NCBI GenBank assembly: GCA_965205525.1
Contig: OZ242171.1
Location: forward strand, 1,922,001-1,986,000
Reading direction: 5' to 3'
Length of the DNA: 64,000 nt
Source of the DNA: G965205525 sp965205525
Lineage (GTDB): Bacteria > Pseudomonadota > Gammaproteobacteria > JABABF01
A program made the position numbers and the translations under genes. The notes beneath the pieces were generated by a model. That model did not search any database and was not told the origin of the DNA. It saw only the letters and a program-made list of their open reading frames with translations. Below are positions 50,587 to 59,226 of the stretch, piece after piece (the stretch's first letter is position 1; every line of letters starts with the position of its first letter).

Positions 50587-53500
50587 GTGAACGCTCCTTC
50601 TGCTCCGCCAATATTATTGGTAGATGGGAGCGCCTATCTCTATCGCGCCTTCCATGCGCTGCCGGAACTCACCACCTCCAAGAAGCAGCCCACCTGGGTG
50701 ATCAGGGGGGTTGCCAGCATGCTGCGACGCCTTTGCAGCGACTATCCGCAAAGCCCCATAGCAGCGCTGTTTGATGCCAAGGGCAAGACCTTCCGTTCCG
50801 AGATTTATCCCGAGTACAAGGCGCATCGCCCTCCCATGCCCGAGGAGCTGCGAGTGCAGATTGAGCCCCTGTATCGGCTGATAAAAGCTATGGGGCTGCC
50901 GCCGGTGGTAGTGCAGGGGGTGGAGGCGGACGACGTGATCGGCACTTTGGCGGCCCGAGCTGTGGCAGCGGGCCGCCAGGTCGTGGTTTCTACCATTGAC
51001 AAAGACATAGCGCAGCTGGTGGACGAGAACGTCACCTTGGTAGACACCATGAGGAACAAAACCCTTGATGCGGCGGGAGTAGAAAAGAAATTCGGGGTGC
51101 CGCCAACACTTATCGTAGATTATCTGGCTTTGATGGGAGATTCCTCTGACAATATTCCGGGTGTCAAGGGTGTCGGCCCGAAGGCTGCGGTGGCCCTTCT
51201 CCAGGGCATCGGCGACTTGGATGCCATCTACGAGAACTTAGAGAAAGTGGCCGAGCTGTCGGTGCGCGGCGCCGCCTCTTTGCGCGACAAGCTGCGGAAC
51301 GAGCGGGAGAAAGCCTACCTGTCCCGGGACCTGGCCACTATTCGCCGGGATGTGGAGCTGGACTTGGACATCGCTTCCCTGGATGTTCCGCAGGCAGACC
51401 GGGAAACCCTGCTGGCCCTGTATGAGGAACTGGAATTCAAGTCTATGGCTGATGAGCTGCGCAAAGAGATGGATTTGCCGAATGAGAGGGAGATTACAAA
51501 GGCGCTTACTGCAGAGTATGAGGCGGAAATGGCCCAAAGGCCCTCTTCAGCCGAGCAGTCGGCCCAGCCCTCAGCAGGGGCGGCATCCCGGGGGGCGGCG
51601 AGGCAGCCGAAGGCGCCAGCGAGGGAGGCGGCCGACTCGTCGGCAAAGGCAGCGGGATCAGAGCCGGGCCGCAGTCCCCAGGCAAAGGGCCCGGAGCGGG
51701 GTACCCAGAGACAGCTGTATGCCTTCCCCCAGCACACTGCTGACGGAGAGAACCAGGAAGAGACAAGCCCGGATGCAGCCTCTGATCCCAGTCTGCGCAG
51801 CCGCCCCGATGGCAGCACCGCGATTCAGACGGAGACGGTGCTCAGCGAGAAAGCCCTGCAACGCTGGCAAGAGAAGATTCTCAAAGCAGGAGAATTTACG
51901 GTGGATGTAGAGTCGACCAGCCTGGATGCTCTGCGGGCGAGGGCGGTGGGCATAGCCTTGGCGGTAGCCCCGGGGGAAGCCGCTTATATTCCCTTTGGCC
52001 ACAACTACCTGGGCGCAGCGAAGCAGCTGCCGGAGGAGACGGTGCTGGGAGTCCTGCGCCCTCTCTTGGAAGACCCCGACCTGCCGAAGACGGGGCAGAA
52101 CCTTAAGTACGACAGCAATGTGCTGGCCAACCACGGCATCACTCTCCGGGGCATTGTCTGGGACACCATGCTGGAATCTTATGTGCTGGAGGCAGATGTG
52201 GATGGGCGCAGCTTAGACGCGCTGGCGGAGCGGCATCTGCACTACCGCACCATCCGCTTTGAAGAGGTGGCCGGCAGCGGTGCCGGGCGGATCAACTTCA
52301 GCCAGGTGCACTTGGAGCAGGCTGCGCCCTACGCTGCCGAAGATGCGGAGGTGAGCCTGCGCCTTCACCGACTCTTTCGTTCCCTGCTGGAGAAAGAGCC
52401 CGCCCTTGATACTTTGCTCCAAGATATTGAAATGCCGCTGGTGCCGATACTGGCCCGCATGGAGCGAAACGGTGTGCTGGTGGACATGGACGCGCTGGCG
52501 GAGCTCAGCGAGGAGCTGGGCGTACAGGCGAAGTCCTTCCAGGAGCAGGCGTGGGAGTTGACGGGCCATAAGTTCAATCTCGATTCCCCCCAGCAGATTG
52601 CCAACATCTTTTATGGGCAGGACAGTGCACCCATGCTGGAGGGGCTGGCGAAGCGGCAGCCGGAGATGCCAGTCCTGCGAAAGACACCGACAGGGCAGCC
52701 CTCCACAGCAGAAGCGGTGCTGCAGGAGCTGGCGGACTTGGGACACGAGCTGCCCGCTGTCATCATGAAATACCGGGGCGTGAGCAAACTGAAGTCCACC
52801 TACGCCGATGCCCTGCCGGCGCAGAGGAATCCCGATACCGGCCGTGTGCATACCTCTTGGCACCAGGCGGTGGTGGCCACTGGCCGGCTGTCCTCCTCCG
52901 ACCCCAACCTGCAGAATATTCCCATCCGCAACCCCGAGGGACGGCGCATCCGCCGCGCTTTTATCGCCCCGGACGGCTTTTGCCTTCTCGCAGCGGATTA
53001 TTCACAAATTGAGTTGCGCCTGATGGCCCACTTTTCCGATGACGAAAGGCTGCTCAGCGCTTTTGCCGAGGGGCAGGACATCCACCGGGCCACTGCGGCT
53101 GAAGTTTTTGATCTGCCGCTGGAAAAAGTGGGGGACGAGGAGAGGCGGCGTGCCAAGGCCATCAACTTCGGGCTCATTTATGGCATGTCCGCTTTCGGTC
53201 TTGCACGCCAGCTGAAGATTGAGCAGTCCGCCGCCCGTGATTACATGGAGCGTTATTTCAATCGCTACGCGGGGGTCCACCGCTACATGCAGCAGGCCAA
53301 GGAGAGTGCAGCCGAGCGGGGCCATGTGGAAACCTTGTTCGGTCGCCGCCTGCGCCTGCGAGGTATTAAATCACGCAACCACACCCAGCGGCGGGGAGCG
53401 GAGCGGGTGGCCATTAATGCGCCTCTGCAGGGCACTGCGGCGGACATCATGAAGCGGGCGATGATCGCCGTGGATGCCTGGCTTGAAGAGAGCGGCGCCC

Positions 53501-53670
53501 CTGCCCGCAGCATTATGCAGGTGCATGATGAGCTGGTGCTGGAGGTGAAACAAGAAAACTTGGAAGAAGTTCAGGCGGCAGTGATCAAGCATATGACCGC
53601 CGCCGCGGAACTAAAAATCCCCCTGGTGGTGGATGCCGGCAGCGGCGCGAACTGGGACGAAGCGCACTGA
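50587..53670 (+). CDS. polA: DNA polymerase I with a long inserted linker
   Basis: Repair and Okazaki-fragment polymerase, 1027 residues (E. coli 928). The 5'-3' exonuclease fills residues about 1-300 (VDGSAYLYRAFHAL; GDSSDNIPGVKGVG). The 3'-5' exonuclease acids are intact: VDVEST near 439, KYDSN near 507, YAAEDAE near 580. Polymerase motif A is DYSQIELRL (near 803), motif B RRAKAINFGLIYG (near 856), motif C QVHDELVLEV (near 977). About 100 extra residues between the two nuclease domains (roughly 311-420) are rich in Ala, Ser, Pro and Gln and look disordered. Starts at GTG 50587. Convergent with engB, as in E. coli. Confidence 0.97.
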   Translation: MNAPSAPPILLVDGSAYLYRAFHALPELTTSKKQPTWVIRGVASMLRRLCSDYPQSPIAALFDAKGKTFRSEIYPEYKAHRPPMPEELRVQIEPLYRLIKAMGLPPVVVQGVEADDVIGTLAARAVAAGRQVVVSTIDKDIAQLVDENVTLVDTMRNKTLDAAGVEKKFGVPPTLIVDYLALMGDSSDNIPGVKGVGPKAAVALLQGIGDLDAIYENLEKVAELSVRGAASLRDKLRNEREKAYLSRDLATIRRDVELDLDIASLDVPQADRETLLALYEELEFKSMADELRKEMDLPNEREITKALTAEYEAEMAQRPSSAEQSAQPSAGAASRGAARQPKAPAREAADSSAKAAGSEPGRSPQAKGPERGTQRQLYAFPQHTADGENQEETSPDAASDPSLRSRPDGSTAIQTETVLSEKALQRWQEKILKAGEFTVDVESTSLDALRARAVGIALAVAPGEAAYIPFGHNYLGAAKQLPEETVLGVLRPLLEDPDLPKTGQNLKYDSNVLANHGITLRGIVWDTMLESYVLEADVDGRSLDALAERHLHYRTIRFEEVAGSGAGRINFSQVHLEQAAPYAAEDAEVSLRLHRLFRSLLEKEPALDTLLQDIEMPLVPILARMERNGVLVDMDALAELSEELGVQAKSFQEQAWELTGHKFNLDSPQQIANIFYGQDSAPMLEGLAKRQPEMPVLRKTPTGQPSTAEAVLQELADLGHELPAVIMKYRGVSKLKSTYADALPAQRNPDTGRVHTSWHQAVVATGRLSSSDPNLQNIPIRNPEGRRIRRAFIAPDGFCLLAADYSQIELRLMAHFSDDERLLSAFAEGQDIHRATAAEVFDLPLEKVGDEERRRAKAINFGLIYGMSAFGLARQLKIEQSAARDYMERYFNRYAGVHRYMQQAKESAAERGHVETLFGRRLRLRGIKSRNHTQRRGAERVAINAPLQGTAADIMKRAMIAVDAWLEESGAPARSIMQVHDELVLEVKQENLEEVQAAVIKHMTAAAELKIPLVVDAGSGANWDEAH

Positions 53671-53779
53671 GCAGCACATGCCAGCCTCGCGCCTCCCTTT
53701 GCTCGCATAAACCTTCGTTATTCGTTGACCAGCAAAAAGCGATTCACTGCCGCCAAACTGCTCGGCCTGCCTTGGCGCA

Positions 53780-54397
53780 TCAGCGGAGCAGGGCGGCAAT
53801 CATCTCCCGGGCCTCTTCCAGCCCCTCTCGTTTAAGCACCGAAAACCCCTGCACCGTCACGGCCTGTCCCTCTAGGGATTTTTCCATGCTACGCAGGGTG
53901 CGGCTGACCGCGCCCCGGCTCAGCTTGTCGGTCTTGTTCAGCAGGATATGCACCCGCCGTCCCGTTGCCTTGGCACAGGCAAGAAAGTCCCTGTCGCTCT
54001 CCTTCATAGGATGGCGCACATCCATTATCAGCAGCAGTCCACGCAAGGATTGCCGCTGTTCCAGGTAATTCTCCATCAGCCTCTGCCAGCGCCCTGCCTC
54101 CACCTTGGACATACGGGCATAGCCGTAGCCTGGCAGGTCCACCAGTCGTCGCTCCTCATCCAGAGCGAAGAAGTTGAGCGCTCGTGTGCGCCCCGGCATC
54201 CGGCTGGTGCGGGCCAGTCCGCGCCTCCCCGCAATAACGTTGATCACGCTGGACTTGCCGGAATTGGAGCGCCCGACAAAAGCGGCTTCCGCCCCGTTAT
54301 CCGGCGGACACTGCTTCAGCCCGGTGGCACCGCGCAGGAAATGCACCTGCCCCGGAACAAGAATTGCCGGAGCGGCAGGGGGAGGTTTTGCAGACAT
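53780..54397 (-). CDS. engB: Ribosome-biogenesis GTPase EngB (YihA)
   Basis: A 205-residue GTPase needed for assembly of the large ribosomal subunit. GRSNSGKSSVIN is the P-loop (near residues 41-52), DLPGYGYARM the G3 region, NKTDKL the G4 and PGRTRALNFF the G2-like loop. The neighbouring polA is convergent, with a 109-base gap that holds nothing recognisable. In E. coli that gap carries the Spot 42 RNA; no such sequence is seen here. Confidence 0.95.
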   Translation of the reverse strand: MSAKPPPAAPAILVPGQVHFLRGATGLKQCPPDNGAEAAFVGRSNSGKSSVINVIAGRRGLARTSRMPGRTRALNFFALDEERRLVDLPGYGYARMSKVEAGRWQRLMENYLEQRQSLRGLLLIMDVRHPMKESDRDFLACAKATGRRVHILLNKTDKLSRGAVSRTLRSMEKSLEGQAVTVQGFSVLKREGLEEAREMIAALLR

Positions 54398-54538
54398 GGC
54401 CTATGCGCCAGCAGGAAAAAGAATACGGGGAAGCGGTAATAATAGTGGAATGACAAAAAACAGGGTATTTCCGGCCAGTTTTGGTCAGCCAGCCTTGCCT
54501 TTTTCACCCGCACTCGGCGCAGAACCACGAAGACGCTG

Positions 54539-54547
54539 TGCTATAAT
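54539..54547 (+). promoter_or_regulatory. Extended -10 promoter of the initiator tRNA
   Basis: TGCTATAAT ends six bases before the tRNA, followed by the GC-rich TCGCC discriminator common at stable-RNA promoters. No clear -35 is visible at 17 bases. Confidence 0.6.
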
Positions 54548-54552
54548 TCGCC

Positions 54553-54629
<77 letters not shown>

Positions 54630-54638
54630 AATAAATCC

Positions 54639-54664
54639 AAGGGTTAGAAAAAATGCTAACCCTT
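54639..54664 (+). terminator. Hairpin after the tRNA gene
   Basis: A nine-base perfect stem, AAGGGTTAG with CTAACCCTT, loop AAAAAATG. It lies ten bases after the tRNA and could end its transcript, but no T-run follows, so intrinsic termination is uncertain. Confidence 0.4.
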
Positions 54665-54737
54665 ACGATGCTATGCTTGAGGAAATTATGGCGTGGCGGA
54701 AACAGCGATCCTCGGCAGTCTCAAGCCGACCTGTCAG

Positions 54738-55100
54738 TTAAGGCCAACGAGTCCTTTCATATTTGCTCTGCTCCTGCCTAGATAATGGTTCACTTGAGCA
54801 ACCTAGTCGCACATAAAATTCCTCACGTCCTTCAAATTTGATGAACTCAGGTTTATTGGATGGCAAGACATCCACTTGGCAAATTTCCTGATTTTCAATT
54901 CGCGGATAACGCAGATTAATAAGTTTACTAAAATCTTTGCCGAATGCACTAGAGAGGAGTTTCACAAAATAGAGTTCAAAACCGTCTCTATTTGGTTCGT
55001 TGCTAAACGTCGAATAATTCCTTATCTTATGGAAAGTCGTGTAAGTTTTTTCGGGACAATTTAGGGACAGTAAAATCATAAAGTGGATCATAATTGCCAA
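54738..55100 (-). pseudogene. Fragment of an AlbA_2/Schlafen-type ATP-binding protein
   Basis: A 120-residue frame whose second half follows the C-terminal AlbA_2 pattern: QEICQVDVLPSNKPEFIKF, then EEFYVRLGCSSEPLSRQEQ. In complete proteins this is the last third of the AlbA_2 domain or the sequence just after it. The first about 40 residues show no similarity and no ribosome site precedes the frame. It is AT-rich and lies between the tRNA gene and the GT4 gene. Probably a remnant of a mobile or defence gene. Confidence 0.5.
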
Positions 55101-55211
55101 TAAACAATAAGATAGTTTGCCTTTTCAATAAAAATTCATTAGAATTCATTTTTTCATCTCCAATTTGCCGAGAGGGGAGGACGGAGATGAATATATTGCT
55201 ATTTTGGTGTA

Positions 55212-56531
55212 ATGGGGATCACAGAGTTTTCTTCGGCGGGGGCAGGTTCCCCCATGGCGGGCGCTGGCTTGCCTTTGCGCATTTGCCTGCTTGGCTATCG
55301 TGGCGCTCCCTGGGTTGGGGGGCAGGGCATCTACCTGCGCCACCTGAGCCGTGCACTGGTGGAGGAGGGACATCGGGTGGATGTGGTTTCCGGTCCCCCG
55401 TACCCGGAGCTGGACCCCCGGGTAGGCCTCGTGCAGATGCCGGGGCTGGATCTGTATAGGAATGGACTTGGCTCTCTGCAGCTCAGTCACTTGAGCTCAT
55501 TTGCCAATGTTGCGGAATGGTTCTCCAAGCTGAGCGGCGGCTTTGCTGAGCCGTGGGCGTTCTGTCACCGGGTGTCCCGCTGGTTTGCAGAGCATGCTGC
55601 GGACTACGATGTTGTCCAGGATAATCAGAGCTTGGGCTACGGCCTTCTATCTTTGCAGCGGCACGGGTTGCCGCTGGTAGGCACCATCCATCATCCGATT
55701 ACCCGTGACTTGACGTTCGCCCTCAGTGTGGCGCCGAATTGGCGGCGCCGTCTCCTGCTGCGGCGCTGGTACAGCTTCCTCGGGATGCAGAAGCGGGTGG
55801 CCCAGCAGATGTCTCGTATTGTGACGGTCTCCCACAGTGCTAGGCAGGATATTGTCACTGACTTTTCTATCCCCGAAGAGCGCATCACTGTGGTGCATGG
55901 CGGGATAGACACAAATTTGTATCACCCGCAGCCCGAGGTGCAGCGTCGCCCCTGTCGCCTGATGGCGACGACCTCTGCCGACCATCCGCTGAAGGGTCTG
56001 CGCTATCTGCTGCTCGCCTGCGAGCAGCTGGTTTGCGATTTTCCGGACTTGGAGCTGGTAGTTATCGGTCGCGCTGAGCCGGGCGGTGCCACCGAGCAGC
56101 TGATTGCCAAGCGAGGTTTGACCAGACGTGTGCGTTTTTTGAGCGGACTGTCTGGCGAAGAGATCGCCCGCCTGTACGCCGAGACGACCATAGCGGTGGT
56201 GCCTTCTCTATACGAGGGTTTCGGCTTTCCTGCCGGGGAGGCGATGGCCTGTGGCACTCCGGTGGTGTCCACCGACGGCGGTGCACTTCCGGAGGTGGTG
56301 GGAGATGCGGCGGAGGTGGTGCCAGCGGGCAATGCCGATGCGCTGGCTGTCGCTATTGCCGCCTTGCTGCGAGACCCTGCGCGCCGCGAGTATCTCAGCA
56401 CTGCCGGGCAGCACCGCGTTTTGAAAAGATTCAGCTGGCGAAAGGCGGCGAGGGGAATGCTTTCCCTTTACCGACAGGCGATCGCCGATACTCGCACGGA
56501 ACAGATATCTGCCGCTCCGGCTGTGCGGTAG
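55212..56531 (+). CDS. Family 4 glycosyltransferase
   Basis: A 439-residue GT-B retaining transferase. GGQGIYLRHLSRALVEEGHRVDVV is the N-terminal donor-independent Rossmann part; VSHSARQDIV, VVHGGIDTNLYHP and the catalytic EGFGFPAGEAMACGTPVV (near residue 335) are the GT4 signatures. Starts at ATG 55212 or at the in-frame ATG 55254. A strong ribosome site GAGGGGAGG lies before an ATG at 55187, which opens in a different frame and runs into this gene; slippage at the GGGGG near 55237 would join them. Backbone-like GC. Probably builds a surface glycan. Confidence 0.9.
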   Translation: MGITEFSSAGAGSPMAGAGLPLRICLLGYRGAPWVGGQGIYLRHLSRALVEEGHRVDVVSGPPYPELDPRVGLVQMPGLDLYRNGLGSLQLSHLSSFANVAEWFSKLSGGFAEPWAFCHRVSRWFAEHAADYDVVQDNQSLGYGLLSLQRHGLPLVGTIHHPITRDLTFALSVAPNWRRRLLLRRWYSFLGMQKRVAQQMSRIVTVSHSARQDIVTDFSIPEERITVVHGGIDTNLYHPQPEVQRRPCRLMATTSADHPLKGLRYLLLACEQLVCDFPDLELVVIGRAEPGGATEQLIAKRGLTRRVRFLSGLSGEEIARLYAETTIAVVPSLYEGFGFPAGEAMACGTPVVSTDGGALPEVVGDAAEVVPAGNADALAVAIAALLRDPARREYLSTAGQHRVLKRFSWRKAARGMLSLYRQAIADTRTEQISAAPAVR

Positions 56532-56561
56532 GTAAATTCAGTGATTTCCTAGTACTGGGGG

Positions 56562-56602
56562 AATTATATTTTTCATCATACCTCTTTATTAACTGCTGCT
56601 AT
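56562..56602 (-). repeat. Third copy of the tandem glycosyltransferase leader, with a truncated start
   Basis: These 41 bases match 59170-59210, the 5' leader and first codons of the copy B gene, at 40 positions. On the minus strand they read ATGATGAAAAATATAATT and then diverge into a stop 13 codons later. It is the broken beginning of a third repeat unit just beyond copy A. Confidence 0.85.
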
Positions 56603-57863
56603 CTCCATCCTTGCGACGAACCGTAAGGCAGGCCAGGCGGGCATCAGTAGGGTTTTCCAAAAGCACTCCATTTAATTCTCTATTCTTGCCTAGAGTACTG
56701 ATTTTATCGTTCATATGCAAAATATGTGAATGTTCCAGAAGTATTCCATTGAGACTTTTATTACGATAATAAGAAAGAGCCAAGGCACATGCGGAGAAAG
56801 CACTTTGGCTGCCGATAATATAGTCGCACTCGGCCAGCAGATAAATATTCTTTAAAATCGCCATAGTTTCTTGCTTTTTTAGGGCTGGATTTTCCAAAAG
56901 CATAAGCACGATACTATTGTCATATCGCTTCTCCTTATCATCATAAATAAAATGTATGCCTGAATCCTTCGGCAACTGGCAGAGAGCTTTATTTGAATCA
57001 GTAGATATGAAAACAGTCTTGATACCGGTGGCATCCACCACTTGCTCTACTGTATGCATATAGCTGCTGATATTGAAACCCCTCCAGCTTCTTGTCGTAT
57101 CCCCCTGCCGAATATGAACGCCAATTTTAGGACCTTCAGGCAGGAGCATACCTCTGCGCTCTTCAATATGTGCTCTGTATTCCTCCTTGAGTCTCAGGAA
57201 GGAATCCATGATGAGCCCGCGATAATATAGGTAGAAGTTAGGCATATTCTCCAATTTGTAGTTAGCAATAAGGCTATCCATAATCACAATATTCTTTCTT
57301 CTGTCCGCTGGGCTTAAGTTCCATGGCATTTGTGGGTTCTGTCCAAGATGTACGGTTTTTTCTTTCTGCAGAAGGTAATTAAAATCAATTGGTTTTTTGT
57401 CAGAAGAGAGAATTTTGTTAATCTCTTTTTCTGAAAGGCTCCCTATTGGTTCATAGGGGGAATCGTAGACTATTCTGTGCCTCCTACAAATAATTGTTCG
57501 CTCATACCGGGAGCCGATAGTGAGGGCCCTTATTAATTGGTGGAGAAAAGCAGCAAAACCACTTAACTCTGCGTGATACACCAGGTATCTATTATTTTCT
57601 TCAGCGGGAGATTTGTATTGGAGAAATTTCATTTTACTGATGATATAGTTGTCCATTAACTTCAGTGTGTCTTCTGTATAGGAAAGAGAATCCAAATTTC
57701 TTATTTCCCTATCGGCGGGATAATATCTATTCCTCTTAATATGAGCTATAGCACGAGGCGCTGTAATATAGCGGGCATGCCTATCTTGAATAATGATTTT
57801 TGTCCGGTTTCTGACCATCTTCCATAATTTCATGATATTGGGGAAAATTATATTTTTCATCAT
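56589..57863 (-). CDS. Fucosyltransferase-like glycosyltransferase, tandem copy A
   Basis: A 424-residue protein with the GT11/GT23-type motif IGVHIRQGDTTRSW (near residue 250), TVFISTDSNKALCQLP and LLAECDYIIGSQSAFSACALAL; LVYHAELSGFAAFLHQLIRAL near residue 105 is the N-terminal acceptor-side part. It is nearly identical, about nine residues in ten, to the next gene. Its 3' end reads DGDSSS rather than the poly-glycine end of copy B. It follows copy B by 49 bases on the same strand and is the last of a three-gene minus-strand operon. Sugar and acceptor unknown; AT-rich. Confidence 0.82.
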   Translation of the reverse strand: MMKNIIFPNIMKLWKMVRNRTKIIIQDRHARYITAPRAIAHIKRNRYYPADREIRNLDSLSYTEDTLKLMDNYIISKMKFLQYKSPAEENNRYLVYHAELSGFAAFLHQLIRALTIGSRYERTIICRRHRIVYDSPYEPIGSLSEKEINKILSSDKKPIDFNYLLQKEKTVHLGQNPQMPWNLSPADRRKNIVIMDSLIANYKLENMPNFYLYYRGLIMDSFLRLKEEYRAHIEERRGMLLPEGPKIGVHIRQGDTTRSWRGFNISSYMHTVEQVVDATGIKTVFISTDSNKALCQLPKDSGIHFIYDDKEKRYDNSIVLMLLENPALKKQETMAILKNIYLLAECDYIIGSQSAFSACALALSYYRNKSLNGILLEHSHILHMNDKISTLGKNRELNGVLLENPTDARLACLTVRRKDGDSSS

Positions 57864-57912
57864 ACCTCTCTATTAACTATAGAAAGATAAATCACGGATG
57901 TGAAGATGTGAA

Positions 57913-59187
57913 TTACTCCCCCCCCCCCCCATCCTTGCGACGAACCGTAAGGCAGGCCAGGCGGGCATCAATGGGGTTTTCCAAAAGCACTCTATTTAAT
58001 TCTCTATTCTTGCCTAGAGTACTGATTTTATCGTTCATATGCAAAATATGCGGATGTTCCAGAAGTATTCCATTGAGACTTTTATTACGATAATAAGAAA
58101 GAGCCAAGGCACATGCGGCGAGAGCACTTTGGCTGCCGATCATATAGTCGCACTCGGCCAGCAGATAAATATTCTTTAAAACCGCCATAGTTTCTTGCTT
58201 TTTTAGGGCTGGATTTTTCAAAATCATAAACGTGGCATTATTGTCATATCGATTCTCCTTATCATCATAAACAAAATGTATGCCTGAATCCTTCGGCAAC
58301 TGGCAGAGAGCTTTATTTGAATCAGTAGCTATGAAAACAGTCTTGATACCGGTGGCATCCACCACTTGCTCTACTGTATGCATATAGCTGCTGATATTGA
58401 AATCCCTCCAGCTTCTTGACACATCCCCCTGCCGAATATGAACGCCGATTTTAGGACCTTCAGGCAGGAGTATACCTCTGCGCTCTTCAATATGTGCTCT
58501 GTATTCCTTCTTGAGTCTCAGGAAGGAATCCATGATGAGCCCGCGATAATATAGGTAGAAGTAAGGCATGTTCTTCAATTTGTAGTTAGCAAAAAGGCTA
58601 TCCATAATCACAATATTCTTTCTTCTATCCGCTGGGCTTAAGTTCCATGGCATTTGTAGGTTCTGTCCAAGATGTACAGTTTTTTCTTTCTGCAGAAGGT
58701 AATTAAAATCAATTAGTTTTTTATCAGAAGAGAGAATTTTGTTAATTTCTTTTTCTGAAAGGTTCTCTATCGGTTCATAGGGGTTATCGTAGACCATTTT
58801 GTGCCTCCTATAAATAATTGTTCGCTCATACCGGGAGCCGATAGTGAGGGCCCTTATTAATTGGTGGAGCAAAGCAGAAAAACCACTGAACCCTGCGTGA
58901 TACACCAGGTATCTATTATTTTCTTCAGCGAGAGATTTGTATTGGAGAAATTTTATTTTACTGATGATATGGTTGTCCATTAACTTCAGTGTGTCTTCTG
59001 TATAGGGAAGAGAATCCAAATTTCTTATTTTCCTATCGGCGGGATAATATCCATTCCTCTTAATATGAGCTATAGCACGAGGTGCTGTAATATAGCGGGC
59101 ATACCTATCTTGAATAATGATGTTTGTCCGGTTTCTGACCATCTTCCATAATTTCATGATATTGGGGAAAATTATATTTTTCATCAT
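57913..59187 (-). CDS. Fucosyltransferase-like glycosyltransferase, tandem copy B
   Basis: The 424-residue twin of copy A, with KIGVHIRQGDVSRSW, TVFIATDSNKALCQLP and LLAECDYMIGSQSALAACALAL. Both DNA and protein are near-identical to copy A along the full length, so duplication is recent. The leader and first codons recur a third time at 56562-56602. It starts 39 bases after the GT25 gene on the same strand. The last codons run through the C13 tract and give DGGGGE. Confidence 0.82.
   Translation of the reverse strand: MMKNIIFPNIMKLWKMVRNRTNIIIQDRYARYITAPRAIAHIKRNGYYPADRKIRNLDSLPYTEDTLKLMDNHIISKIKFLQYKSLAEENNRYLVYHAGFSGFSALLHQLIRALTIGSRYERTIIYRRHKMVYDNPYEPIENLSEKEINKILSSDKKLIDFNYLLQKEKTVHLGQNLQMPWNLSPADRRKNIVIMDSLFANYKLKNMPYFYLYYRGLIMDSFLRLKKEYRAHIEERRGILLPEGPKIGVHIRQGDVSRSWRDFNISSYMHTVEQVVDATGIKTVFIATDSNKALCQLPKDSGIHFVYDDKENRYDNNATFMILKNPALKKQETMAVLKNIYLLAECDYMIGSQSALAACALALSYYRNKSLNGILLEHPHILHMNDKISTLGKNRELNRVLLENPIDARLACLTVRRKDGGGGE
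57918..57930. repeat. C13 homopolymer at the 3' end of copy B
   Basis: Thirteen C's on the plus strand, read as G's (four glycines) just before the stop of copy B. In copy A the same position has GCTATCTCC and no run. A change in length would alter only the last few residues of copy B. Confidence 0.97.
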
Positions 59188-59226
59188 ACCTCTCTATTAA
59201 CTGCTGCTATACACGCCAAGAATCTT

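Noticed and set aside
53671..53779. Spot 42-type small RNA between polA and engB
   Set aside because: The position matches E. coli, but the 109-base gap shows neither a terminator hairpin nor a recognisable sequence.
55094..55459. Separate gene of 121 residues before and inside the GT4 gene
   Set aside because: Its second half is the GT4 sequence read out of frame; only the start signal inside it is of interest and is discussed as a finding.
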